From contig OZ245942.1 of NCBI GenBank assembly GCA_965230065.1, forward strand, positions 4,960,001 to 5,024,000: DNA of 64,000 nucleotides. The letters are read 5' to 3'. The notes beneath the pieces were generated by a model, which searched no databases, was not told where the DNA came from, and saw only the letters and a program-made list of their open reading frames with translations. This DNA comes from G965230065 sp965230065 (GTDB lineage Bacteria > Bacteroidota > Bacteroidia > Cytophagales > Cyclobacteriaceae). Numbering within the stretch: position 1 is the first letter of the stretch; each line of letters opens with the position of its first letter. Below, piece after piece: positions 8,708 to 18,109 of the stretch. Both the position numbers and the translations under genes were made by a program.

Positions 8708-9960
8708 AGTGAAATCTGGACCGTATTTGTAGCAGGTTTTCTTTTTTTGTATACTTCCCGAAACTGCCAAAGCCAGCAAAAGGAGATAATGACAGCCACT
8801 GCACAGCCCGACATCACGATTTCCAGGTAAAGTGAACCTTGAAGAAGAAAATACAATGCTGCCACTGATAAGAGCAGGCGGGTATATTCAATCCAATACA
8901 GCCATCTGTTTTTCTCAAACAAGCCACCTGTAGTCCAAACGGCCATCATCACGAGAAGGGCAGCCATCAGTTTGACTGACAAACTCAGTTGATTGATATT
9001 GAAAAGAAAGAAAACAATGCAGATAGCCGTAAGTACATACTGAAAAATAACATACCAGTTTACTGATAGGGGAACGATGGTATCATACTTTTTTAAGGTA
9101 GTGCGATCTACCTCGGGCACAGGAACATATGCAGCCATTTTGGCATTCCAGCCGGGTTTAAAGAATAACACTTTCAATTGGTCTCTGAATGATTTAGCTT
9201 CTTTAAGCTGGGCATTTATGGTTTTGAAATGAGCAAAATTAGCCCAAATGGGGTTCCAGCTATTCACGGGTGTAGTGATGCCGTAAGTAGGTTTTTCTTC
9301 CTCTTTCTGGAAAGTACCAAACATTTTATCCCATATAATGAAAACGCCCGCATGGTTTTTATCAATGTATTTGGGGTTTCGTCCATGATGCACCCGGTGG
9401 TGAGAAGGGGTATTCATGAAATGCTCCAGAAATCCCATTTTGTTCACCACTTCGGTGTGTATCCAAAATTGATAGATCAGGTTAATGCCTGATACAAAAA
9501 CCACATCCATGGGGCTGAAGCCAATGAGTGCCAGTGGCAGGTAGAAGGGGGCTGTCCAAACACCCTGAAACCAGCTTTGCCGGAGGGCTACAGTGAGGTT
9601 GTATTCTTCACTTTGGTGATGCACCACGTGCGCGCTCCACATCAGGTTTACTTCATGAGAAATGCGGTGTGCCCAATAGTAACAAAAATCCCAGGCAATG
9701 AACAAAATGATAAAATTAACCCAGCTAAAAGTAGAAATATCAATGAGCTTGAAGCTGAATTTATGGTAGATGGTATCATACAGGCTGATCCCTACCAAAC
9801 TGATTAAAACGGCTACGATTTGCTGCGTTCCCCCAATGTTCAAATTGGTAATGGAGTCATTTAACCGGAATAATTTTCTTTTCTGATATTGACTGATGAG
9901 CAGTTCAACACCAATCAACAGAAAGAATAGGGGAATAGCTACCGTTGTGGGGTTTAGCAT
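8704..9960 (-). CDS. Sterol desaturase / fatty acid hydroxylase superfamily membrane protein
   Basis: Integral membrane di-iron enzyme of 418 residues. The eight-histidine signature is visible: HRISH at 98-102, HVVHH at 111-115, and HHRVHHG further on, followed by the usual WDKMFGTF. N-terminal residues 5-22, 46-62 and 78-97 are membrane spans, and the last about 110 residues add several more hydrophobic segments. The family hydroxylates or desaturates lipids at the cytoplasmic face; in bacteria the substrates include fatty acids, carotenoids and sterol-like lipids, and nothing here selects between them. It is transcribed alone on the minus strand, with a roughly 250-base upstream region. Confidence 0.88.
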   Translation of the reverse strand: MLNPTTVAIPLFFLLIGVELLISQYQKRKLFRLNDSITNLNIGGTQQIVAVLISLVGISLYDTIYHKFSFKLIDISTFSWVNFIILFIAWDFCYYWAHRISHEVNLMWSAHVVHHQSEEYNLTVALRQSWFQGVWTAPFYLPLALIGFSPMDVVFVSGINLIYQFWIHTEVVNKMGFLEHFMNTPSHHRVHHGRNPKYIDKNHAGVFIIWDKMFGTFQKEEEKPTYGITTPVNSWNPIWANFAHFKTINAQLKEAKSFRDQLKVLFFKPGWNAKMAAYVPVPEVDRTTLKKYDTIVPLSVNWYVIFQYVLTAICIVFFLFNINQLSLSVKLMAALLVMMAVWTTGGLFEKNRWLYWIEYTRLLLSVAALYFLLQGSLYLEIVMSGCAVAVIISFCWLWQFREVYKKRKPATNTVQISL

Positions 9961-10207
9961 AACTTACCAATTTTACTATGATAAAAATAAATGAATTTTT
10001 CAGGAAAATAAAACACAAAGCTTTGTTGGGAGCATATAATAACCCAATAACGAATATTTCAAGAAAATATCATTTCCGGACATTATATGTACAATTTCGT
10101 ACAATTTATATTTAATAACTTTTTTGTATATTGTTGAAATTCAGGTGCTTATTACCGGGGCATGTAAATTGCTACTTGGTTTTATAATTCACCTAAAACT
10201 TCATTTT

Positions 10208-10468
10208 ATGGGCCATATCGCTATACAAATTCCACAAATTCCGGGGGAGCAGGAAATTGAAATTGATGTAAAAATCAATGGGGTAAAACAACAGTACAAC
10301 TACCGGGTAGAGATTTTTTACTGGCAGGATTGTGAGGAACCCGGAGATACCCGTGCCGATTGCCTGAGAAGGATCATCAACAAGTATGACAAAGACTGGG
10401 CCTTGTACAACATTGGTGCGCCTACCGATACGTACGTTCCCATAACATTCAGAAAGCGCCGGGCTTGA
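10208..10468 (+). CDS. Small hypothetical protein
   Basis: An 86-residue protein I do not recognise. I start it at the ATG at 10208 because the longer in-frame extension back to 10124 reads like untranslated sequence. It is predicted to be soluble: alternating strands in residues 3-40 (IAIQIP, EIEIDVKINGV, YNYRVEIFYW), then a cysteine/acid-rich helix (DTRADCLRRIINKYDKDW) and a final strand. The upstream region contains two copies of TACAATTT 10 bases apart. It converges with the metalloprotease gene, their ends being only 12 bases apart. Codon use looks like real coding sequence. Confidence 0.6.
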   Translation: MGHIAIQIPQIPGEQEIEIDVKINGVKQQYNYRVEIFYWQDCEEPGDTRADCLRRIINKYDKDWALYNIGAPTDTYVPITFRKRRA

Positions 10469-10480
10469 TCCGGAATAAAT

Positions 10481-13400
10481 TTACTTCACAATTACCCTTC
10501 GGATAGGGTTGAGCGTTGGACTTGTAATTCTCATTACATATACACTGGTTGGCAACATACTCACCTGAATGGTATATGTTTGGTTCAAAGTGTTGGGATA
10601 GGTATGGTCCCACAAAATTTTTCCCTGGAGGTTGATTAGCTGAACATTTACCTCTTCTTTATCCAGCAGATCAAAAGTAAGGTTTACAAAATCTTCTGCA
10701 GGGTTGGGGTAAATGACAAAGCGTTCATCCTCAATTCTGACAGGCTCGGGGTTATCAGAAACAAAAAATTCAATATCATCCAGGAAAAGGTTATTCCCAA
10801 AACCATTGACGGCCACTAAAGCCACCCGTACATCTTCTTCTCCGGCAAAATCGCTCAAATTGATATATTCTTCCCGCCAGTCGCTGTTGTTTTCAGGAAA
10901 CCATGCTTCGGTAGCCTCGGCAACTGCAAGTTCCTGCCCAAATTTTTCGTACACTGTTTGGTAGGTTGCGCCACAGTCAGTAGAAACCATTACTTTCAGC
11001 GTATCTACGTGCTCTTCATTGTAAAAAGCATAAGAAACCTTAAAGAAAAGGCTGGCCGTGCGGGTTTGGCTAAAATCAAGCGTAGGGCTAACAAACATAT
11101 CAGCACGTCCAATTTGAGGATAATTGTAATGAGCAACCTGGGCTGCAAAGTTTCCTGCTCCATTTCCTTCAGTTTCAGTCAATTGCCAGGTGACATCATC
11201 ATCAGGATTAATCACTGTCCATGCCCTGTCACTGTTAGATAATTCGGTGGGAGATAAGTCAGTAATTGTAGGACCCTGGAAGCGGTTTACGATAGGAATA
11301 ATATCCTTGTTATCATCAATGGTAAACTCCAGTGTTTTGTTGTTGTTATTGGGTTGCTGGTCTGTTATCGTATTGGGGAGTGATACATTAACCTCCAATT
11401 TATGTTGTCCGGTTGTAAGTTCAAGGGTTTCTATTGCAATGGTTTGGGTTTCACCGGGTTGGAGGGTCGGGCCTTCGTACGTACCATTAAATTCAGGGCC
11501 TTCATCCACCGAAAAGTTGATGAGAAAATTGTTCACTGCATTATTTCCTGTATTTTTAACCGTAATCTGGGGGGTAGGCGTGTTATTGCATGAAAGCAGG
11601 GCTGGTGAAATAATCCGTTCAACGCTAATGTCATTATTCGTTTGAATGACTACCTGAATAGCCACATCATCGATGTACAAATTATTGCCATAGTCGTTCT
11701 GGCCGATAAAGGCGATGCGCACGTTGGATTGCCCGGCAAATGCCTCTAATGAAATTTCTTCTTCCCGCCATTCAGTTCGGTCATTGGGAACAAAGGCAGA
11801 ATTCACGGGCATTGCCGTAGCCAGTGCTTTTCCTGCTTTATTGTAAATTACTGATGAATAGTTATTACCGCAATCCGTTGAAACGGCAATAGAAAGCCGG
11901 TCATTACTTTCAATATTACTATCAATATATTGCGCATGGGCTACTTTAAATACCAATTTGGCTTCAACGATATCAGAAAAGTCGTAATTGGGCGTGAATA
12001 AAATATCCCTTTCGCCCCTGCCAAGCTCGTACTCGAAAAAGTTCATAAAAAGTGCCTCGTTGTCATTACCATTCCCGGGGGCATTGGTGAGTTCCCAGGT
12101 AATGCTATTATCCGGGTTCTCTATAGTACCTTCGTTCAATAGTTGACTCTGGTCCTCTCCTTCAAAATCGTCAGATAAGGGCAAGGTGCCCAGCTCCGGC
12201 ACTAAAAAGTTGACAGCTTGCTGGTTATTACCATCATTTTCGTCATCTCCCCCGTTAACTTCACTCACTTCAAATGAGACTTCGTACGTGTTACCTGTGC
12301 TTCCTAAGTTGATGGTAGAAAAAGAAAGAATGGTACTTTCTCCGGTTGCTACCTGCTCATTGCTTTCTACTTCTTCCACAAAATTCCCTTGCAGGTACAA
12401 TTTTACTTTGTATGAATTTACTACTTCTTCACCAAAGTTAGCCAGCTCTAAAGAGGGGGTGATTAAGCTGCTACATTCGGTTTGTTGTGGAGAAGTAATT
12501 CTTTGAATGCCCATATCGTTATCGGCAACGATGGGTTCCTGCAGTCCCGGGGATGTTAACAGGCTATTGCGCCTCGGGCTGTTTTCCATCACGATGCGCA
12601 TCCTGGCTTTCTGGTCCATCGTGAACAGGTTCATGCAGGCATCCGCAGTGTAATCCATATAGTTTTGGATCATATCCTTGCTTCCACAAGTTTCTTTATT
12701 CAGCGGGCATCCGTTGGTGCTTGCATCGGCAGAAGGAGTATCTGCACAAAAATCATCTGCGCTGCAGCCCCCATCTCCCCAAATATGAAGCAGGCCCAAA
12801 AAATGCCCTACCTCGTGGGTAGTCGTTCTTCCCAGGCTACCAGCCGTAATATTGCCAACACCCCCGAAGTATTGGTAATCTACTACAACACCATCCTGCA
12901 GGGGGCGGTCGGGATAGCCTTGTATTCCATCCAGGTCTGATACAGGAAACTCAGCAAAACCAATCAGGTCACTGGCAAGGGTAGCCACCCAAATATTGAA
13001 ATAGTCTTCGGCAGGCCAGTAGCTCAAACTCTTCATAGCTGCTCCATCACTGATTGTCCAGCTGGTTTTTGAACCTTGTACGCGTTGTACACCATCAGTA
13101 GGCAACCCGTTTGGGTCTTGCTTTGCTAGTACAAATTCAATTCCTATATCAGCCGCTACCGGATTGAATGATTCAGGTGTATTGATGGTATCTGCATTTT
13201 GCCTGCGGAAGTCTTCATTCAATACACGTATTTGATCTTCTATTTGTGCAAAGGGAATGTTGCTGTCTTCTCCCACCTCTTCACCATTGTGAATCACATG
13301 CACTACTACCGGTATCCTGTACACATCTCCCTCATCCATGGTTCTTAGCTGTGATAATTTCTGGAGTGATTTAGATTGCATCCATTGCTCAAACCGCTGC

Positions 13401-13540
13401 ATTCTTTGAGAGTAATCAGTATTTTTTTGGGGAGTATTGTAATGCAGGGCGCCACACCTTTCCTGGGCAGTGGATGTCCCAGTTAGTAGAGAGAAAATAA
13501 TTACAGCGTAAAAAAATATAGAATTATCTATGGGCTTCAT
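10481..13540 (-). CDS. Secreted M43 (pappalysin-like) zinc metalloprotease with T9SS sorting domain
   Basis: A 1019-residue exported protease. A signal peptide spans residues 8-25. The catalytic domain carries HEVGHFLGLLH at 242-252, the HExxHxxGxxH metzincin motif with Glu243 as general base, and a following MDY Met-turn near a cluster of cysteines. Two homologous beta-sandwich modules follow (about 455-635 and 755-930), each containing STDCG, a WREE-type strand and GNNL(Y/F)(I/L)DD; they resemble MAM-like or choice-of-anchor modules and arose by duplication. Between them are CARDB-like segments. The last about 80 residues start with VIYPNPAEDFVNL and end in VIVK, a type A T9SS C-terminal sorting signal, so the protein should be secreted or surface-attached through the type IX system. 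Confidence 0.93.
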   Translation of the reverse strand: MKPIDNSIFFYAVIIFSLLTGTSTAQERCGALHYNTPQKNTDYSQRMQRFEQWMQSKSLQKLSQLRTMDEGDVYRIPVVVHVIHNGEEVGEDSNIPFAQIEDQIRVLNEDFRRQNADTINTPESFNPVAADIGIEFVLAKQDPNGLPTDGVQRVQGSKTSWTISDGAAMKSLSYWPAEDYFNIWVATLASDLIGFAEFPVSDLDGIQGYPDRPLQDGVVVDYQYFGGVGNITAGSLGRTTTHEVGHFLGLLHIWGDGGCSADDFCADTPSADASTNGCPLNKETCGSKDMIQNYMDYTADACMNLFTMDQKARMRIVMENSPRRNSLLTSPGLQEPIVADNDMGIQRITSPQQTECSSLITPSLELANFGEEVVNSYKVKLYLQGNFVEEVESNEQVATGESTILSFSTINLGSTGNTYEVSFEVSEVNGGDDENDGNNQQAVNFLVPELGTLPLSDDFEGEDQSQLLNEGTIENPDNSITWELTNAPGNGNDNEALFMNFFEYELGRGERDILFTPNYDFSDIVEAKLVFKVAHAQYIDSNIESNDRLSIAVSTDCGNNYSSVIYNKAGKALATAMPVNSAFVPNDRTEWREEEISLEAFAGQSNVRIAFIGQNDYGNNLYIDDVAIQVVIQTNNDISVERIISPALLSCNNTPTPQITVKNTGNNAVNNFLINFSVDEGPEFNGTYEGPTLQPGETQTIAIETLELTTGQHKLEVNVSLPNTITDQQPNNNNKTLEFTIDDNKDIIPIVNRFQGPTITDLSPTELSNSDRAWTVINPDDDVTWQLTETEGNGAGNFAAQVAHYNYPQIGRADMFVSPTLDFSQTRTASLFFKVSYAFYNEEHVDTLKVMVSTDCGATYQTVYEKFGQELAVAEATEAWFPENNSDWREEYINLSDFAGEEDVRVALVAVNGFGNNLFLDDIEFFVSDNPEPVRIEDERFVIYPNPAEDFVNLTFDLLDKEEVNVQLINLQGKILWDHTYPNTLNQTYTIQVSMLPTSVYVMRITSPTLNPIRRVIVK

Positions 13541-13768
13541 TACCGAATCAGAATCGCGGGATTAATATATATTGTGGATTGTACAATAATAATGCAAATA
13601 AATCACAAATATTGCAGCCGGAATACAATTTTGCTACCCTGATGTGCACTATTTTATTAATTGTCGGGGTTATGATAAAAAGGAGGCACTTGTTAAACTT
13701 GTATTTGATTAAAAAGCAAATCCAAAACGCTATGTCGTCATTACAAACATATTTACAAAGGGTTATAG

Positions 13769-16330
13769 ATGATAATTGAAAACAGGTGGAGGAAACTGGC
13801 CTCACCTTCGCAAGTGTACCTTTCTAATACCAGCATTGCGGAAGGCAACAGCATAGGAGAACAAGTGGGTGAATTTTCATCAGACGTAGATGATGCTGTA
13901 TTTACTCTGGTAAGCGGCACCGGAAGTGATGATAATGCTCGCTTTACCCTGGATACCAGAGGTAACCAGTCCTTATTGGCAGCCGAATCATTTAAAAAGG
14001 AGAGCAGGCCTTATTACAAAATCCGGGTAAGGGCAACCAACGACTTTGGTGCAAAAGACCAACAGTTCACAATTACGATGGCTGCCTCCGGGGTAGACCC
14101 GCGCCAAATAGGTTATATTGTGCTGAATGATTATGAAGGTGCCGACCCAACGGGGACATCAGACTCATCAAGCGCCATTGAACAGGCTTTGCGGGATGCC
14201 GGGGATGTTGAAAAAATGCTGTTGATAAGCTATGGTACTTACCGGGTTACGCGTCCGTTACATTACAATCAGTACCGTCAAAAAAGAAGCAACCTGAGCC
14301 TGCCTGTATTGATAGTTGGTGAAAAAGGCCCGGACGGGCAGCTACCAAGAATTTTTCTGGACGATTTTGCGGAGGGTTTTCAAAACCTTCAACAACCTAA
14401 TGCCATGCTCTCTTTGCGGTTCTTTGAAGTAGAGCGCTCGTCCCCACAACCAATTACAAATGTTGGCCCTGTTCCTGCACACATCTTCGACATACCGGAT
14501 GGAGTAAAAAATGAAAAACGCAACTCAAATTATTATTGCGGGGTACGGGATATCGAGTTTGTGTGCTACCGCCAAAGCCCTTTGAGTAACCCGGGTGCTA
14601 TTGGTTTACACTTCCCATCTGCAGAAGATAGTTTCGTATATAATGTGAAAATAGATGCCGGCGGTGGATTGGCCTGCTTTGGCGGATTGGGCGGAACGGG
14701 TGACCCCCAGGTAAAACTGGAATGTAGCGGGGGGCAATACGGTATTTATGCAAAAGAAGGGCTGCAAGGCGGAGGCTTAACCATTGCCGGATTGAAATGT
14801 TCCGGACAAACAAAGGCGGCTGTGTATGCAGGCGATTTCTGTCCTACCGTAGTTGTGGGTTTTGAGTTTGACTTGCCTGAAGGAACTTATGCACTTGAAA
14901 CTACTACAAACAAACAGACAGCCCGGGGAACCATTGGGTTTATTGATGGAAAAATTACTGCCAATAACGACTCCCTTGTTTTCAAGAATGACTGGGTAAA
15001 CACTGGCAAAAGTATTTATCTCAAAGATGTATATATAGCAAAGAGTTCTAACTTGATAAAATCTGGTTCACGTCCAATTATTTCACAGCCGGGTACCTGG
15101 AAATGGATAAAAGAATATAGCTATACCAATCAGCAAAAAAAGCCTGCCGATGACTCTCCTTACGAATTAAAAGATGAACAGTTTGACACGTTCAGCATTA
15201 TTGATGGAAAAATTAGTGCTATGGCAGAACCTGTAATAGATATTACTTCAGGTATACCACCACCGGATATGCACGACAGGCACGTTCCAGATTTCCCGGC
15301 CTATTACGGGCAGGCTGATGGTACAAAAGTAATTTCTATTGCGCCCTATTCGGTAAACTTTGATGAGATAGGATTTGATTGTCAGCCGGTTATCCAGCAG
15401 GCAATAAGCGATGCGGTTGTCGATGGTGTAGGGGTATTTATTCCACCGGCCTCCGCTTTTGGGAAAAGCTTTAATAACAACGCTTTTTATTATGTTGGCC
15501 ACAGTATTTTCTTGCCAAATGGTGCAAAAGTAATGGGTGCATGGCATAGAAATACCGGATTTGCACCAAATGCCAGCTTTATCAGCAAGGTGGTGAATAA
15601 TTCCGGTGAAAGATTCATTTTTGAAACGGAAGACAGCACAAATGCCAGCGTGTACATTGGTTTTACACAATGCTTTTTGCCTACTGGAGGAGGTAATTCT
15701 TCTACACCTTCGCCTGAAGAATGGTTTGGGAGTATGCATATCCGTTCAGGCAAGGCTGTTACTGCATTTAATATCATCCGTTTAAAATACAACGGCCCGC
15801 CCAAAGCACCGCCCGTAAACCTTCATGCATTAAAAAAGTTCAGTGGCAGCGCAGGTGGCAGGCATTATGCCAGCGTAGGGCACAATGGGATGGGAAAAGG
15901 CTTTGTCGTGGGCAATCCTAATATCGTCGGATTTCACATGATACGTATTGATGGTGTGGACGGGCTTATACTATACGGCCTTCATTCGCCCATGGATGGC
16001 CCACTGCACCATGCAAACAAAATTGAAAATAGCAGCAACATCAGGGTGTATGGGATGAGTGCAGAGGAAACCCACATCATGTGGTGGATTGTAGATTCGA
16101 AGGATATCATTTGGGTGGGGCTTGGGAGAAACCGAACAAATCCGCATACAGCAAAAGCATTGATAGAAGGTAAATGTAGTGGTATTACGGTGGCACTCTT
16201 ATGCTCGCAGTCTGTAGAAAACCAGTACGACGAAAACGAACTGAACGCCCACTTACGGGAAGGGCTGGACGGAATGGAAGCAGTAGAAATAAAATATCCT
16301 TCCCATGTCAGTATCTACAAAAGGACATAA
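13769..16330 (+). CDS. Cadherin-like domain plus tandem pectate-lyase-type beta-helices
   Basis: An 853-residue protein. Residues about 16-108 form a cadherin-like beta-sandwich (VYLSNTSIAEG through the YKIRVRATNDFGAKD strand). A first pectate-lyase-3-type beta-helix begins near residue 117 (NDYEGADPTGTSDSSSAIEQ) and a second near 530 (NFDEIGFDCQPVIQQAISDA). Two beta-helices in tandem recall the GH55 layout, so a glucan- or uronan-cleaving enzyme is possible, but no catalytic residue can be named. The ATG at 13769 is immediately preceded by an in-frame stop, and there is no signal peptide, which is odd for such domains. No T9SS tail is seen at the C terminus. Confidence 0.75.
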   Translation: MIIENRWRKLASPSQVYLSNTSIAEGNSIGEQVGEFSSDVDDAVFTLVSGTGSDDNARFTLDTRGNQSLLAAESFKKESRPYYKIRVRATNDFGAKDQQFTITMAASGVDPRQIGYIVLNDYEGADPTGTSDSSSAIEQALRDAGDVEKMLLISYGTYRVTRPLHYNQYRQKRSNLSLPVLIVGEKGPDGQLPRIFLDDFAEGFQNLQQPNAMLSLRFFEVERSSPQPITNVGPVPAHIFDIPDGVKNEKRNSNYYCGVRDIEFVCYRQSPLSNPGAIGLHFPSAEDSFVYNVKIDAGGGLACFGGLGGTGDPQVKLECSGGQYGIYAKEGLQGGGLTIAGLKCSGQTKAAVYAGDFCPTVVVGFEFDLPEGTYALETTTNKQTARGTIGFIDGKITANNDSLVFKNDWVNTGKSIYLKDVYIAKSSNLIKSGSRPIISQPGTWKWIKEYSYTNQQKKPADDSPYELKDEQFDTFSIIDGKISAMAEPVIDITSGIPPPDMHDRHVPDFPAYYGQADGTKVISIAPYSVNFDEIGFDCQPVIQQAISDAVVDGVGVFIPPASAFGKSFNNNAFYYVGHSIFLPNGAKVMGAWHRNTGFAPNASFISKVVNNSGERFIFETEDSTNASVYIGFTQCFLPTGGGNSSTPSPEEWFGSMHIRSGKAVTAFNIIRLKYNGPPKAPPVNLHALKKFSGSAGGRHYASVGHNGMGKGFVVGNPNIVGFHMIRIDGVDGLILYGLHSPMDGPLHHANKIENSSNIRVYGMSAEETHIMWWIVDSKDIIWVGLGRNRTNPHTAKALIEGKCSGITVALLCSQSVENQYDENELNAHLREGLDGMEAVEIKYPSHVSIYKRT

Positions 16331-16382
16331 AAGAGTAATAAATCTGGAAAATAAAACCTGATTTTCTGAAATTGTGTGCCTG

Positions 16383-16446
16383 AACTTTGACAAAGCTGAG
16401 GGCTGCGGCGAACTACCACAACTGAAACGATGGCTTTGTCAAAGTT
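16383..16446. terminator. Inverted repeat between convergent genes
   Basis: Perfect 14-base arms AACTTTGACAAAGC (16383-16396) and its complement (16433-16446), separated by 36 bases. It lies between the ends of the tandem beta-helix gene and the nifU-like gene, so a two-way terminator role is likely. There is no long T tract. Almost the same word is found in the inverted repeat at 59031-59075. Confidence 0.55.
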
Positions 16447-16458
16447 TTCACTGCAAGG

Positions 16459-16749
16459 TTATGACATATTATCAGGAAGCTTAGCGTGTGGGTCATCCGG
16501 TGCTGTAATATTGATGGCCTCTACGCGGCTCACTTCTGGCACCAGCCTTTTGATGCTCTCTTCAATGCCGGCCTTCATCGTCATTACCGACATGGGGCAG
16601 TGGCTGCATGCACCCAATAATTCAAGCTTAACAACTTTGTCTTCACTTACATCCAGCACTTTTACATCCCCACCGTCCGCTTCCAGGTAGGGCCTGATAT
16701 CATTGAGGGCTTGCTCAACTTTTTCTTTTATTTGGTATGGTTCTGTCAT
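16459..16749 (-). CDS. NifU C-terminal-domain Fe-S scaffold protein
   Basis: A 96-residue protein with only the NifU C-terminal (Nfu) domain. The segment LEADGGDVKVL and the CxxC motif C48-S-H-C51 (GACSHCP) are the family hallmarks; the two cysteines bind a [4Fe-4S] cluster at a dimer interface and pass it to target proteins. It begins 2 bases after the mrp stop codon, so both are almost certainly one transcript and work together in iron-sulfur cluster delivery in the cytosol. Confidence 0.92.
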   Translation of the reverse strand: MTEPYQIKEKVEQALNDIRPYLEADGGDVKVLDVSEDKVVKLELLGACSHCPMSVMTMKAGIEESIKRLVPEVSRVEAINITAPDDPHAKLPDNMS

Positions 16750-16751
16750 GG

Positions 16752-17867
16752 CTAGGTGTTTATCTCAACGCGCTTTGTTTTGTCCAGTTTTGCGTTTCTT
16801 ATAGCTACTTGCCGGGCAAATTCCTGGGCTAAGTTATGAAAAGCTTCTCCTTCAACGGAATTAGCGTCTTCTTTTGCCGGCTTTTTCAAAACTACCGGGT
16901 ATCCGCTGTCTCCACTTTCACGGATATTTTGTACCAAAGGAATCTGGCCCAAAAGTACGGTATTGCTTTGTTCTGCCAGGGTTTTACCCCCATCTTTTCC
17001 AAAAATATAATATTTATTATCAGGCAGTTCTTCAGGTGTAAAGTATGCCATATTTTCAACAATACCTAATACGGGTACGTTAATCTGGGTTTGCCTGAAC
17101 ATGGCCAGTCCTTTCCGGGCATCAGCCAACGCTACCTTTTGGGGAGTAGTGACAATTACTGCTCCGGTAACCGGCACCGATTGCACCAGGGTAAGGTGAA
17201 TATCGCTGGTACCGGGCGGCAGGTCAATCAGCAAATAATCGAGATCGCCCCAGTCGGTATCCCCTAAAAATTGCTGCAAAGCCTTGCTGGCCATGGGGCC
17301 CCGCCAAACAACCGCTTCCTGCTCTGATACCAGCAAACCGATAGACATCAGTTTTACGCCGTACTGTTCAAGTGGCATGATTACATTGCGCCCTTCAATT
17401 TGTTTTACAGTAGGTTTTTCTTTCAGGCAGTTGAACATGGTAGGAATGGAAGGCCCGAAAATATCAGCATCTACCAGGCCTACTTTGGCGCCCATCTGTG
17501 CCAGGGCTACTGCCAGGTTAGATGCAACTGTAGATTTTCCAACACCCCCTTTTCCTGAAGCCACCGCAATGATATTTTTCACATTAGGCAGCATAGGAGA
17601 TGAACTCCGTATGGTGGTTACTTCCGATGACATGTTGATGTCCACATCTAAGCCATTTCCAACATGTTTTTCAATGGCACCCAGACAATCTTTCCTGATT
17701 AATTCTTTCAACGGACAAGCCGGGGTGGTAAGCATTACAGTGAATGCTATTTGGCTGTCTTTCACTTCCAGGTCCCTGATCATATTCAGTGTTACCAAAT
17801 CTTTTTTCAGGTCAGGATCTTGTACATTGCCTAATGCTTGTAAAACTTTTTCTTTAGTAATTTCCAT
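16752..17867 (-). CDS. mrp: Mrp/NBP35-type iron-sulfur carrier ATPase (ApbC)
   Basis: Cytosolic P-loop NTPase of 371 residues that carries Fe-S clusters. I start it at the ATG at 17867 (MEITKEKVLQALGNVQDP); an upstream ATG would add five residues. Residues 1-85 are a DUF59/MIP18 domain with TTPACP. The deviant Walker A SGKGGVGKST is at 104-113 and the switch regions DADIFGPSIP and DLPPGTSD follow. The CPxC pair that usually follows ENM-Y-F is missing: the region reads ENMAYFTPEELPDNKYYIFG. It is followed after 2 bases by the nifU-like gene, which could supply the cluster-binding cysteines. Confidence 0.92.
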   Translation of the reverse strand: MEITKEKVLQALGNVQDPDLKKDLVTLNMIRDLEVKDSQIAFTVMLTTPACPLKELIRKDCLGAIEKHVGNGLDVDINMSSEVTTIRSSSPMLPNVKNIIAVASGKGGVGKSTVASNLAVALAQMGAKVGLVDADIFGPSIPTMFNCLKEKPTVKQIEGRNVIMPLEQYGVKLMSIGLLVSEQEAVVWRGPMASKALQQFLGDTDWGDLDYLLIDLPPGTSDIHLTLVQSVPVTGAVIVTTPQKVALADARKGLAMFRQTQINVPVLGIVENMAYFTPEELPDNKYYIFGKDGGKTLAEQSNTVLLGQIPLVQNIRESGDSGYPVVLKKPAKEDANSVEGEAFHNLAQEFARQVAIRNAKLDKTKRVEINT

Positions 17868-17891
17868 AAAGTACCTTAGCAAAAACGAATA

Positions 17892-17975
17892 ATGTTACAA
17901 ACTTACAAACCACAGCCTAAAATGTTTCACGTTTGTAGTTGAATGTTTGTAGATTAGTATGTAGGGTTTGTAGTA
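17892..17975. repeat. Heptad-periodic palindromic element, TTTGTAG type
   Basis: Intergenic sequence between mrp and dnaG. The right arm (about 17931-17972) is built of 7-base steps with TTTGTAG at steps 1, 3 and 6. The left arm (17892-17909) carries the complementary TTACAAACTTACAAAC, so the two arms can pair. It directly precedes the next heptad element. No coding sense is seen. Confidence 0.55.
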
Positions 17976-17978
17976 TAG

Positions 17979-18059
17979 AAGCCTCAAGCCTTTAGCGACT
18001 AGCTTCAAGTTATAACAAGAAAAAGGGCTTGAAGCTTGTGGCTAAAAGCTAGCAGCTAT
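17979..18059. repeat. Heptad-periodic palindromic element, GCTTGNN type
   Basis: Imperfect palindrome with arms of about 31 bases. The right arm reads GCTTGAAGCTTGTGGCTAAA and continues AGCTAGCAGCT, with a 7-base step (GCTTGAA, GCTTGTG, GCTAAAA, GCTAGCA). The left arm is roughly its complement, and about 17 bases separate them. It sits 50 bases upstream of dnaG. Related copies are at 32289, 41702 and 43682. Confidence 0.65.
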
Positions 18060-18109
18060 ATTGTAAACATAAGCCATTGACAGTTAGTTCTCATTAAGGT
18101 GGACGAAGT

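Noticed and set aside
13579..13779. A 66-codon frame just upstream of the tandem beta-helix gene as a missing signal peptide
   Set aside because: It is in another frame, contains no convincing signal peptide leading into the cadherin-like domain, and joining it would need a frameshift for which I see no slippery site.
17284..17892. Long + strand reading frame of about 200 codons over mrp
   Set aside because: It is antisense to a clear Mrp gene and its translation has no family features.
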